A stretch of DNA of 64,000 bases. Origin: Sphingomonadales bacterium UBA656 (GTDB lineage Bacteria > Pseudomonadota > Alphaproteobacteria > Sphingomonadales > Sphingomonadaceae). A program made the position numbers and the translations under genes. Shown piece by piece: positions 33,283-42,057 of this stretch. The notes beneath the pieces are model-generated. The model worked only from the letters and a program-made list of their open reading frames with translations. It did not search any database and was not told the origin of the DNA. Within the stretch, counting starts at the first letter, position 1. Every line of letters begins with the position of its first letter. The stretch covers positions 112,926 through 176,925 of the forward strand of contig DBOC01000012.1 in assembly GCA_002299895.1 (NCBI GenBank), in the 5' to 3' direction.

Positions 33283-34620
33283 TCACAAGCCCTCAACTGC
33301 GTCTTCTCTGATTGCCTTTTCTGCAAGTCGTACGCGTAGCTTGTCAATTTTGCGCCCATCCATGTCGACAACTTCAAAGCGCCAGCCTTGGTCTGTGAAC
33401 GCTTCTCCTTCGGATGGCAAATGCCGCAATATATGCAAAACATGTCCTGCCGCCGTGGCGTAATCGCGGTCCTCGGGCAGATCAATGGATAAAGCCTCTG
33501 CCATGGCATCGGCAGACATTGATCCAGATACCAGCATCGATCCATCATCTAGCGTCACAATATTGGGCGCGCTGCCCTGAGCCTGGTCGGAAGCAAATTC
33601 GCCAGCAATCGCAGCCAAAAGATCATTCGGCGTCACAATGCCTTCAAAATGGCCATATTCATCATGCACCAAAAGCATTGGAACATCGGATGTACGCAAA
33701 ATCTCGAGCGCGTCCATTGCATCCAGCTGATCCGGAATAATCTCTGCCCGGCGCATCAAACTACGAATGTCGAGCATTTCGCCACGAATTTGCGCCGCGA
33801 CAATGTCGCGTGATTGGACGACACCAATAATGTCGTCGCCGTCTTCGCCGGTCACAGGCAGCCGTGTGTGAAGCGAATTCAACAGCGAATCGCGAACCGC
33901 TTCTTCCGACGCATCGGCGGAAATACGGTCTACATCGGTGCGCGGCGTCATAACTTCACGCACAGGCCTGTCAGCAAGGCGGACGACGCCAGCTATGACC
34001 TTATGCTCATGCTCCTCAATGATGCCAGCATGGGTGGCTTCGGCAAAGACCATGCGCAATTCTTCGGCACTCAAAGCGTCGCGAGTGTCGCGACGTAGCC
34101 CAATTGCGCGAAAGATGATCGCACTCGATTTGTCGAGCGTCCACACGATAGGGGCGGTAATCCGCGCAAGCAGCTCCATAGGCCCAGCCATGATAACTGC
34201 GATTCGCTCAGGCGCGATAAGGGCAAATTGCTTTGGCACCAACTCGCCCACAACCAGCGATGCATAAGTTGTAAGGCTGATCACGATACCAAAGCCCAAG
34301 GTTTCGGACCATTCGCGATCGACACCCCATAAGGCAATGCGATCGGCAACAGGCCCGCCGAGCGTAGATCCTGAATAGGCGCCAGCGATTATGCCAATGA
34401 GCGTTATGCCGATTTGCACAGTGGATAGAAATTTTCCGGGGTCGCGTCCCAGTCGGAGCGCCGCCGAAGCGCCGCGTTTGCCGTCCTCCGCCATGGCTTT
34501 CAACTTCGCATTGCGGGCGGATACGATGGCGAGTTCCGACATGGCGAACACACCATTTAAGGCGATAAGCGCCAATATCGTTGCAGCATCAAGCCACGGG
34601 AAAGGGTCTAGAGGTTCCAT
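33283..34620 (-). CDS. CNNM/CorC/HlyC family membrane protein with CBS pair
   Basis: A 445-residue protein with the DUF21 transmembrane domain (three to four helices, residues ~1-190), a CBS pair (~205-320) and a C-terminal CorC_HlyC domain (~345-425). The family includes Mg2+/Co2+ efflux proteins and proteins once called hemolysins. ATG 34620 begins a typical MEPL..LDAATILALIALNG membrane start; a longer frame to 34674 is possible but not family-like. Magnesium homeostasis is the best guess. Confidence 0.88.
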   Translation of the reverse strand: MEPLDPFPWLDAATILALIALNGVFAMSELAIVSARNAKLKAMAEDGKRGASAALRLGRDPGKFLSTVQIGITLIGIIAGAYSGSTLGGPVADRIALWGVDREWSETLGFGIVISLTTYASLVVGELVPKQFALIAPERIAVIMAGPMELLARITAPIVWTLDKSSAIIFRAIGLRRDTRDALSAEELRMVFAEATHAGIIEEHEHKVIAGVVRLADRPVREVMTPRTDVDRISADASEEAVRDSLLNSLHTRLPVTGEDGDDIIGVVQSRDIVAAQIRGEMLDIRSLMRRAEIIPDQLDAMDALEILRTSDVPMLLVHDEYGHFEGIVTPNDLLAAIAGEFASDQAQGSAPNIVTLDDGSMLVSGSMSADAMAEALSIDLPEDRDYATAAGHVLHILRHLPSEGEAFTDQGWRFEVVDMDGRKIDKLRVRLAEKAIREDAVEGL

Positions 34621-34771
34621 AAGGACGTTTGTGCCATAATGCCAAAAACGGGGGCTTGGCAACAAAATGCACAAAAATGCGTTATGGTGAAATGACGCAG
34701 CTGGCAGAAATAATCATCGTAGGTTCATAATGGGTGTGATTTAAGCGACGCATCAGTTGAAAGGGAACATT

Positions 34772-35437
34772 ATGAAAAAAAGCCAAATTATAACGATAGG
34801 ACTTGTTGTCGCGATGCTCCCGCTTTCGGCGTGTGTGACGGATCCCGAAACTGGGAATCGAACAATCTCTAAAGCTGCCATTGGCGGCATTGGTGGGGCA
34901 TTAGGCGGATATCTGATTGGCGACTTGGTAGGCGGCCGCCGTGATCGCACCGAAAAGATTTTGGGCGCCGGTATTGGCGCATTGGCAGGTGCCGGCGTTG
35001 GCTATTATATGGACGAACAAGAGAGAAAATTGCGTCAACAAACCGCGGGCACAGGCATTAATGTCATCCGTGACGGCGACAATCTTGTTCTCGATATGCC
35101 ATCGGAAATCACCTTTGGTGTTGATAGCGCAAATATTGACCCCGGCTTCCGCAATACGCTTGATCAGCTTGCGTCAACATTGACGCAATATGAGAAAACC
35201 TATGTCGACGTGTTAGGCCACACCGATTCCACCGGTTCAGATGCCTATAATCAGGCACTGTCCGAACGTCGTGCATCTACCGTGGCAGATTATTTGTCGA
35301 CACGCGGTGTGCAATCTGCGCGCTTGGCGGCGCGCGGTTATGGCGAAAGTCAGCCAAAGGCGAGCAACTTGGATGCCGCAGGCCGTTCGGCCAATCGCCG
35401 GGTCGAAATACGCCTTGTACCTGTAACGCAGGGTTAA
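34772..35437 (+). CDS. OmpA family lipoprotein with glycine-zipper domain
   Basis: A 221-residue outer-membrane lipoprotein. A signal sequence ends in the lipobox LPLSAC with Cys21; residues ~38-85 form a glycine-zipper (GGIGGALGGYLIGD and GAGIGALAGAGVGYY); residues ~105-218 form an OmpA-like peptidoglycan-binding domain, with the conserved LGHTDSTGSDAYNQALSERRA segment shortened here as LGHTDSTGSD, and NRRVEIRL at the end. It resembles YiaD of Escherichia coli. ATG 34772 is chosen over a TTG at 34757. It probably tethers outer membrane and cell wall. Confidence 0.92.
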   Translation: MKKSQIITIGLVVAMLPLSACVTDPETGNRTISKAAIGGIGGALGGYLIGDLVGGRRDRTEKILGAGIGALAGAGVGYYMDEQERKLRQQTAGTGINVIRDGDNLVLDMPSEITFGVDSANIDPGFRNTLDQLASTLTQYEKTYVDVLGHTDSTGSDAYNQALSERRASTVADYLSTRGVQSARLAARGYGESQPKASNLDAAGRSANRRVEIRLVPVTQG

Positions 35438-35444
35438 TCGGATT

Positions 35445-36668
35445 TTATACCGGAATACCTTTTAGCATTTTGGGCAGCGTGCCGCTTTCACCCCGTGCCT
35501 CGGCCATGAAAAAGGCCTTGGCTGGTGCGGTGCGCTGGACCATTGCCATCCCAAAACGCCGGACCGCCGATGCGGTTTTTCCAGGTATGGAAAACAAACG
35601 GTTTAGCCCGTCTGTTGAAACCGCGATTAGCAACGTGTCGATACTGCGCCACCGGCTATAACGATCCAGCAACTGCGCATCGCCAAAGCCGAGACCAAGA
35701 CGCATGCCATCCACCAGCACCTCCGTTAACGCCGCGACATCGCGCAAGCCCAAATTCAGCCCTTGCCCCGCAATCGGATGAATACCGTGCGCACTATCCC
35801 CAATCAGCACCATTCGCTCCGCCGTAATCGACGCCGCATGGTGGAAACCCAATTTGTAAGAAGACAAAGGGGCGGACAATTCGACTTTACCCAACAGTCC
35901 GCCCATGCCTTTTTCAAGTTCAGCAGCATATCCACGCTGCGAAAGCTTTAGGTAACCGGCCGCATCCTTGGACTCTACGGACCAGACAAGCGCGGAACGG
36001 TGGCGGCCTTGTGCGTCATCCAACATTGGCAGGACGGCAAAGGGCCCTGTGGGGTAAAAAATTTCATAGGCAATATTGTTGTGCGGCTGTTCATGATAAA
36101 TCGCGCCGACAATAGCATGATGGTCATATTGCCAATGGGCGATGTGAATCCCAGCCTCTTCGCGGGTCTCGCTCTTGCGGCCTTCGGCAACGATCATCAG
36201 GTCTGCTGTTAAGACTTTTCCGCCTTCAAGGGTCACGGTCACTGCGCCTGCATCTCGGGATTTTTCGATTATGTTGGCAGGCATGTGTAGCTGTATTGCC
36301 GTATGTCCTTTCGCAGCCTTATAAAGCACGCCGCGCAAAAAACGGCTTTCAAACATCTGGCCTAAAAACCCATCATCTTCCGCTGGCGCGAAATCGAGCG
36401 ACCCCGGTTTCAACCCGTCGCTCACCCAAATCTTCTCAATGGGGCAGCCTTTGTCGGCAAATGCGTCGCCAAGACCCATCGATTCAAATAATTTATAGCT
36501 TGAGCTAGAGATGGCAAAAGTGCGCCCATCAAATCCTGCCTCCAGCATGCTAGCCTGGTCCGCGCGGTCAATGACATGGCTCGTAATGCCTTGCGATGCC
36601 AGTGCCAGAGCTTGTGTGAGACCAATGAGGCCGCCGCCAATGATGATTACATCTGCCTTGTTTTTCAT
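35445..36668 (-). CDS. UbiH/UbiF/COQ6 family FAD-dependent hydroxylase
   Basis: A 407-residue flavoprotein monooxygenase of ubiquinone synthesis. It has the FAD loop IIGGGLIGLTQALALA near 9-24 and the second FAD motif GDSAHGIHPIAGQGLNLG near 280-297, both characteristic of UbiH-type enzymes, while the central regiospecificity determinants cannot be read. ATG 36668 fits the family; an upstream ATG at 36689 is possible. It converges on the OmpA-like lipoprotein, seven bases away. Confidence 0.9.
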   Translation of the reverse strand: MKNKADVIIIGGGLIGLTQALALASQGITSHVIDRADQASMLEAGFDGRTFAISSSSYKLFESMGLGDAFADKGCPIEKIWVSDGLKPGSLDFAPAEDDGFLGQMFESRFLRGVLYKAAKGHTAIQLHMPANIIEKSRDAGAVTVTLEGGKVLTADLMIVAEGRKSETREEAGIHIAHWQYDHHAIVGAIYHEQPHNNIAYEIFYPTGPFAVLPMLDDAQGRHRSALVWSVESKDAAGYLKLSQRGYAAELEKGMGGLLGKVELSAPLSSYKLGFHHAASITAERMVLIGDSAHGIHPIAGQGLNLGLRDVAALTEVLVDGMRLGLGFGDAQLLDRYSRWRSIDTLLIAVSTDGLNRLFSIPGKTASAVRRFGMAMVQRTAPAKAFFMAEARGESGTLPKMLKGIPV

Positions 36669-36832
36669 ATCGTCCCTATGCCGCAACAAAGCGCCGGATT
36701 CAAAGCAGGATTTTGACTATATAAAGCCAGTCACGCGCCCTTTTGCCCTCTAATACTTGACGAGGAGTCCGCTGACGCCGAAAAGGGAGCTATTCGGTCC
36801 TTTGCGACTTCATACATATCGGCATTCGTAAC

Positions 36833-39157
36833 ATGGCCTTGCGCATTTCAAAATTCAGTCCGAAATCGAACCTCGCCAATTGGCGCCAGGTTATGCGTGC
36901 GTCGCTGATCCGCAGCGGCGCCTTGTTTGGCGCGGCAGCGTTAGGGCTATTTGCCATGTTTTACGGGCTTGCGGTGCTCAGCTATTCCGCAGGTGACGCT
37001 GCATATAACAGCGCAGCGGCCGATGTGCAGCACAACTGGATGGGCCAAAGCGGTGCTTATGTTGCAGATGCTGCGCTTTTCCTGCTTGGCGTACCTGCGA
37101 TATTCTTGTTGCCACTGATGCTGGTGTTTGCGCGGCGTTTGTGGCGCGATGTCCCGCAGCCACAATGGAAACGACAACTAACATTATGCCTGATCGGTAT
37201 GCTGTTGATTGGTTTTGGCATGGCTTATTGGCAACAGGGCAGCGACATAGGGCTCCCTGCTGGATGGGGCGGGTTGATTGCGTTGATGTTGGGTAATGGC
37301 GTCAGTGCGCTCGTGAACCAAATTCAGGGTATTTTGGGAATCTTGCTTCGGGTGTCACTGATAGTCGGTGCTTTGGCGGCTGGGGTAGCATTGGTCATCC
37401 GGTCGCTTCAGCTGGAACGGCCATTGCTGCGCATCCCGACACTAACTATACCTAAATTTGGAAACGCAAATCTTGGGATCGCGGCTTTATCGGGCGACGA
37501 CCTGCCTGCGCCACAGATTGTTGAGCCGAAGCCGCCACGCAAAGCCGTAGAGCCAGATCAACGCAAGCCGCCGGTGATTGAGGACCGCACGCTCGCGCCT
37601 AAAAAAGCCGCTTTTTCTACCGGTGCGCGGCAAGGCGACTTCTTTGGCAGCTTTACTTTGCCCTCGCTTGACTTGCTTGATCCGCCATCCTCGATTTCAG
37701 TGCCTAAACTCGACAAGGCGGCGCTGGAAGCCAATGCGCGATTGCTGGAATCGGTGCTCGATGACTTCCATGTGAAGGGGCAGATTGTCGCAGTTCGCCC
37801 CGGCCCTGTCGTGACGATGTACGAACTGGAACCAGCGGCGGGTATCAAATCAAGCCGTGTCGTTCAGTTAGCCGAAGACATTGCGCGCAACATGTCCGCG
37901 CTGTCCGCGCGCGTCTCTACTATTCCTGGCCGCACAGTGATGGGCATCGAGCTTCCTAATGCACACCGGGAAGCCGTTGTGTTTCAGGAGATGGTGGGCT
38001 CGGACGCTTTTGTGGAGCAAAAGGGCGCATTGCCAATAATCTTGGGTAAGAATATTTCGGGCGATCCCGTTATTGCTGACCTTGCGCCGATGCCCCATCT
38101 ATTGGTCGCAGGAACAACCGGATCGGGTAAATCAGTTGGCCTGAACTGTATGATCTTGTCGCTGCTCTATCGCCTGACGCCTGACCAGTGCCGGATGATC
38201 ATGATCGACCCCAAGATGCTTGAACTGAGCAGCTATGATGACATTCCCCATCTGCTGTCGCCAGTGGTGACCGAGCCTGCAAAGGCCATCCGCGCCCTGA
38301 AATGGGCAGTTGAGCAGATGGAGGAGCGGTACCGTATGATGTCCTCGCTTGGCGTCCGTAATCTTGCAAATTTCAATGAAAAGGTCCGTGGGGCAAAGGC
38401 AAAGGGTACGCCATTGGGCCGCAAGGTCCAAATCGGTTATGACCCGATGACTGGCCAACCGCAATATGAGGAAGAAAGCCTCGCTTACGAACCCATGCCG
38501 CAGATTGTGATCATCGTTGATGAGTTGGCAGACTTGATGATGACAGCAGGTAAAGAAGTTGAATTTTTGATCCAGCGTCTGGCGCAAAAGGCTCGGGCGG
38601 CGGGGATTCACTTGATTATGGCAACGCAGCGTCCTTCGGTCGATGTTATTACGGGTGTCATCAAGGCCAACTTGCCCACCCGCATTTCCTTCCATGTGAC
38701 GTCAAAAATCGACAGCCGGACTATTCTTGGCGAACAAGGTGCAGAACAGCTGCTGGGTAAGGGCGACATGCTCTATATGGCAGGTGGTCGCGGATTGTCG
38801 CGTATTCATGGGCCCTTTGTGTCCGACGATGAAGTGCGTCGCGTTGCCGACCATTGGCGCGGTCAAGGACAGCCAGAATATATTCAGGCCGTGACAGAAG
38901 AGCCCGAAGACGGCGGTTTCGACTTTGGCGGAATGGGTGGCGATGACAGCGAAGAAGATTCGCAATATCGCAAGGCGTGCCAGATTGTATTCGAAAGCCA
39001 AAAGGCCTCGACAAGTTGGATTCAGCGTCAATTGCGCATTGGGTACAACAGCGCGGCGCGGTTGATTGATCGGATGGAAGAAGACGGTTTCATCAGCGCG
39101 CCTAACCATATTGGCCGCCGCGAAGTGCTGCGCGATCGGAATGGCGACCCAGTTTAG
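36833..39157 (+). CDS. ftsK: DNA translocase FtsK
   Basis: Septal motor that pumps chromosome ends and activates dimer resolution. The 774-residue protein has about four N-terminal membrane helices (~25-200), a short linker, the RecA-like motor with Walker A GTTGSGKSVG at about 427-436 and Walker B IIVDELADLMM near 561, and a C-terminal winged-helix gamma domain (~705-774) that reads KOPS sequences. The linker is short compared with Escherichia coli (1329 residues), which is common in alphaproteobacteria. lolA follows after 65 bases. Confidence 0.96.
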   Translation: MALRISKFSPKSNLANWRQVMRASLIRSGALFGAAALGLFAMFYGLAVLSYSAGDAAYNSAAADVQHNWMGQSGAYVADAALFLLGVPAIFLLPLMLVFARRLWRDVPQPQWKRQLTLCLIGMLLIGFGMAYWQQGSDIGLPAGWGGLIALMLGNGVSALVNQIQGILGILLRVSLIVGALAAGVALVIRSLQLERPLLRIPTLTIPKFGNANLGIAALSGDDLPAPQIVEPKPPRKAVEPDQRKPPVIEDRTLAPKKAAFSTGARQGDFFGSFTLPSLDLLDPPSSISVPKLDKAALEANARLLESVLDDFHVKGQIVAVRPGPVVTMYELEPAAGIKSSRVVQLAEDIARNMSALSARVSTIPGRTVMGIELPNAHREAVVFQEMVGSDAFVEQKGALPIILGKNISGDPVIADLAPMPHLLVAGTTGSGKSVGLNCMILSLLYRLTPDQCRMIMIDPKMLELSSYDDIPHLLSPVVTEPAKAIRALKWAVEQMEERYRMMSSLGVRNLANFNEKVRGAKAKGTPLGRKVQIGYDPMTGQPQYEEESLAYEPMPQIVIIVDELADLMMTAGKEVEFLIQRLAQKARAAGIHLIMATQRPSVDVITGVIKANLPTRISFHVTSKIDSRTILGEQGAEQLLGKGDMLYMAGGRGLSRIHGPFVSDDEVRRVADHWRGQGQPEYIQAVTEEPEDGGFDFGGMGGDDSEEDSQYRKACQIVFESQKASTSWIQRQLRIGYNSAARLIDRMEEDGFISAPNHIGRREVLRDRNGDPV

Positions 39158-39222
39158 CCGTTAAGACGGGGTTCAAGGCAGTCTGGATAGTGATCACTAC
39201 CGCCCATCCCAAGGAAACAAAG

Positions 39223-39846
39223 ATGACTTTTTCAAAATACGCCCTGTTGTTTGCGCTAGCGGCGCTCGTTGCAACGACGCCTAGCCCCGCCCAGTCGTCG
39301 TCTGAGCAAATGGCGCGGGTGCTGCAGCATATGAAAGCCGTGGGCACGATGTCTGCGACTTTCACGCAGACGGACAGAAGTGGCGGGACGCTGACCGGCA
39401 AGTTGCTGTTGAAGCGGCCTGGGCAAGTGCGGTTTGAGTATCAGAAAGACGTGCCCCTATTGATTGTAGCGGACGGTCGCGCGCTGACGATGGTGGATTA
39501 TGAGGTTAAGCAAGTGCAGCGCTGGCCAATCCGTAATAGCCCCCTGGCCGCCCTTCTTGACCCCGGTCAGGATCTCGCGCGCTTTGGCAAGATAATTCCA
39601 ACGTCGACTAAAGATATTATCAGTGTCGAAGTGCGCGATCCAAAGCGCCCCGAATATGGCACCATCACGATGATATTCGTGGACAAGCCCGGCGCGCCTG
39701 GCGGATTGACGTTGAATGGTTGGGTTGCGCTCGATTCCAAAAACAACCGCACCACCATTCGACTCAACAATATTAGCTATAACGGCGCCATCGCTAAAAA
39801 TGCGTTCACCTGGAAAGATCCGCGGCCCGTTCGACAAAAATCGTAA
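39223..39846 (+). CDS. lolA: Outer-membrane lipoprotein carrier protein LolA
   Basis: Periplasmic chaperone that carries lipoproteins from LolCDE to the outer membrane. The 207 residues begin with a signal peptide (FALAALVATTPSPAQS) and have the LolA pattern of Met/Gly-rich helix, FTQTDRSGGTLTGKL and the beta-strand motif RPGQVRFEY near 68-76. ATG 39223 gives a proper signal peptide; an upstream ATG-like frame from 39190 would not. The ftsK-lolA-xth order is widely conserved in alphaproteobacteria. Confidence 0.92.
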   Translation: MTFSKYALLFALAALVATTPSPAQSSSEQMARVLQHMKAVGTMSATFTQTDRSGGTLTGKLLLKRPGQVRFEYQKDVPLLIVADGRALTMVDYEVKQVQRWPIRNSPLAALLDPGQDLARFGKIIPTSTKDIISVEVRDPKRPEYGTITMIFVDKPGAPGGLTLNGWVALDSKNNRTTIRLNNISYNGAIAKNAFTWKDPRPVRQKS

Positions 39847-40130
39847 AATCAGTCGATGAACTGATGCCAGTCGCCGACAAGTTGCAAAGTCTGACCGCGT
39901 TGTTCATCTGAATGACAGGAAAGGCCTACTATAAAATACTTCGTTAGCGGTTGAAAGTTCGTGTGGTTTTTCCCCTGTTGCCTGCGACGTTTTATAGCTG
40001 TTAACATACGCGTGACGAACGCAAGCCTAGCCCTCATCCCCAATGCCCCCGGGATGAGGGCTTTGCTTTTTTGATTGAAATGACTTCATCGGCTTGCTCC
40101 TGACGCTTCTGGCATCTAGTGCCTTTTCTT
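39847..40130. other. lolA-xth intergenic region, possible small RNA
   Basis: No convincing gene lies in these 284 bases. A strong terminator is at 40029-40062, about 180 bases after the lolA stop, and an AT-rich TATAAA hexamer is at 39931-39936 roughly 100 bases before it. A transcript of about 90-125 bases ending at that terminator is possible, but it could equally be the long 3' end of the ftsK-lolA mRNA. Confidence 0.4.
40029..40062 (+). terminator. Rho-independent terminator
   Basis: A perfect 12-base stem (AGCCCTCATCCC at 40029-40040 with its complement at 40051-40062), a ten-base loop and the T-rich run TTGCTTTTTT make a canonical intrinsic terminator on the plus strand. Confidence 0.92.
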
Positions 40131-40937
40131 ATGTCCCAGACCATTCGCATCGCCTCGTGGAATATAAACTCGGTTCGCGCCCGTATCGATATTGTTGAAC
40201 GCTATTTGAAAGAAGAAGCGCCCGACGTTTTATGTCTGCAGGAAACCAAAGTCATCGATAGCCTTTTTCCGGAAGGATTGTTCCGGCAATTGGGTTATCG
40301 TCATTTCGTCGTCAACGGCATGCCCATGCACCACGGCGTCGCAATCGTCAGCAAACTGCCGTTGATCAACCGCAGGGTTGAGGATTGGCAGGCCAATGGT
40401 GAGGCACGTCACGTCGGCGCAGAGTTGAATATCGACGCTGCCAAGGGCGTGCGTATCGACAATGTCTACATTCCTGCAGGGGGCGAAGTCCCCGACAGCG
40501 AGGTGAACTCCAAATTCGGACAGAAGCTGGCCTTTCTAAAACGTATGGCCGAATGGTCGCGTAACGTCACACAACCAACAGTCCTCACAGGTGATTTCAA
40601 TGTTGCCCCGCTTGAGCAAGATGTTTGGAGCCACAAACAATTGGTCAATGTCGTCAGCCATACACGAACTGAAATCGAACATCTGGCAGAAATTCAGGCC
40701 GCTGCAGACTGGGTGGATGTTGCGCGTCACTTTGTCGACCCATCGAAGAAATTATATACATGGTGGAGCTATCGTGCGCAGGATTGGGAGACATCCGACC
40801 GTGGACGTAGGTTGGATCATATGTGGGTTACCCCCGATCTGAAAGAAAAAGCAAAGGCGCATATAGTGCACAAACACGTGCGTGGATGGGGTAAGCCATC
40901 CGACCATGCGCCGATCGTCACGGAATTCACCTTTTGA
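40131..40937 (+). CDS. xthA: Exodeoxyribonuclease III / AP endonuclease
   Basis: Base-excision repair nuclease cutting at abasic sites and trimming 3' ends. The 268-residue endonuclease/exonuclease/phosphatase fold has SWNINSVRARI near 8-18, the metal-binding glutamate in LCLQETK near 36-42, the catalytic GDFNVAP near 150-156 and the terminal SDHAPIV near 256-262. ATG 40131 replaces a slightly longer TTG start at 40119. Its stop overlaps the ribA TTG start by four bases. Confidence 0.95.
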   Translation: MSQTIRIASWNINSVRARIDIVERYLKEEAPDVLCLQETKVIDSLFPEGLFRQLGYRHFVVNGMPMHHGVAIVSKLPLINRRVEDWQANGEARHVGAELNIDAAKGVRIDNVYIPAGGEVPDSEVNSKFGQKLAFLKRMAEWSRNVTQPTVLTGDFNVAPLEQDVWSHKQLVNVVSHTRTEIEHLAEIQAAADWVDVARHFVDPSKKLYTWWSYRAQDWETSDRGRRLDHMWVTPDLKEKAKAHIVHKHVRGWGKPSDHAPIVTEFTF

Positions 40938-41998
40938 TTGGGGCGAGCGCAGCGTTGGGAGACTCGCGCCGCGCAGCAATGGCCATTGATGCCTTGCGCC
41001 GTGGTTGGCCGGTCACCGTGCAGCATTTGGACAATGCGCTGACCGTACTTGCGGTCGAAACCGCGCAGGATGTTTCCGGCGCGTATGCAATGTTGCTCTC
41101 GGCAAGTCGTGCGGCGACGCTGAAATTAACCAACCAGCGTGCTGCGGCAGATGGCGACCATCCGGTGTTTATCAAGGCGCCTGCTGATCTAGATCTGCGC
41201 CTCGCTTTGGCGGTAGCTGACCCTAGCCTTGACCTTGTCTATCCAATGAAGGGGCCATTTGCGGCGCTGGCGCTAGATAATGGCCCGTCAGCGACGGCGG
41301 CTATCGAACTGGCGCGGTTGGCGGGTTTGCTTCCTGCGTTTTTGGTGTTGGAGAATGCGGGCGAGAACGCTGTTTGTGTTAGTCCGCACGATGTCGCCGC
41401 CTTTGATGACAGCGGCGCCTTACGCATAGCTGCGCGGGCGAAGCTTCCTGTTGCCGCCGATGCTGATGCCGAAATTGTAGCATTCCGAACATCCGTGGAT
41501 GCGTCTGACCATGTGGCGTTGGTGATGGGTACGCGCGACAATTCTCCGCCAGTTGTCCGGCTGCACAGTGAATGTCTGACAGGCGATGTACTTGGTAGCC
41601 TGAAATGCGATTGCGGCCCGCAATTGCATGAAGCGCTGCAACAGATTTCGGACGCAAATTGGGGGGTATTATTGTATTTGCGACAAGAGGGGCGCGGCAT
41701 TGGTTTGATCAACAAACTGCGCGCCTACGCACTTCAGGATCAGGGATTTGATACCGTCGATGCCAATACTCGGTTGGGTTTCGCCATTGATGCGCGGGAC
41801 TTTTCAGTCGCGGCGCGGATGCTGGAATTGCTTGGTGTGGAACAGGTGCGCCTTTTGACCAACAATCCTGAAAAGGTGGACGGCTTACAAAAAGCAGGCA
41901 TCACGGTCGCTGAGCGGCTGCCGCTTCAGATTGCCGCCAATCCCCACAACTCCCATTATCTTGAAACCAAGAAAAGCCGGACCGGCCACGCACTTTAA
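40934..41998 (+). CDS. ribA: GTP cyclohydrolase II with N-terminal RibB-like region
   Basis: Opens the imidazole ring of GTP in the first step of riboflavin synthesis. The 354-residue protein has a C-terminal GCHII domain from about residue 195, with zinc ligands in ECLTGDVLGSLKCDCG, the substrate arginine in LRQEGRGIGL near 245-254 and TNNPEKV near 313. The N-terminal ~180 residues resemble a degenerate dihydroxybutanone-phosphate synthase domain, and the acidic signature motifs of active RibB were not found. TTG start overlaps xthA by four bases. Confidence 0.92.
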   Translation: MIGASAALGDSRRAAMAIDALRRGWPVTVQHLDNALTVLAVETAQDVSGAYAMLLSASRAATLKLTNQRAAADGDHPVFIKAPADLDLRLALAVADPSLDLVYPMKGPFAALALDNGPSATAAIELARLAGLLPAFLVLENAGENAVCVSPHDVAAFDDSGALRIAARAKLPVAADADAEIVAFRTSVDASDHVALVMGTRDNSPPVVRLHSECLTGDVLGSLKCDCGPQLHEALQQISDANWGVLLYLRQEGRGIGLINKLRAYALQDQGFDTVDANTRLGFAIDARDFSVAARMLELLGVEQVRLLTNNPEKVDGLQKAGITVAERLPLQIAANPHNSHYLETKKSRTGHAL

Positions 41999-42057
41999 GT
42001 TAACTAAGGTGCGAAACAATTTCGCGAATGGTTGAGAACTTTTTCTGGTAGTGCCTG

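Noticed and set aside
38132..38695. A 187-codon leftward frame inside ftsK
   Set aside because: Antisense to the FtsK motor domain, with a His- and Gln-rich low-likelihood translation.
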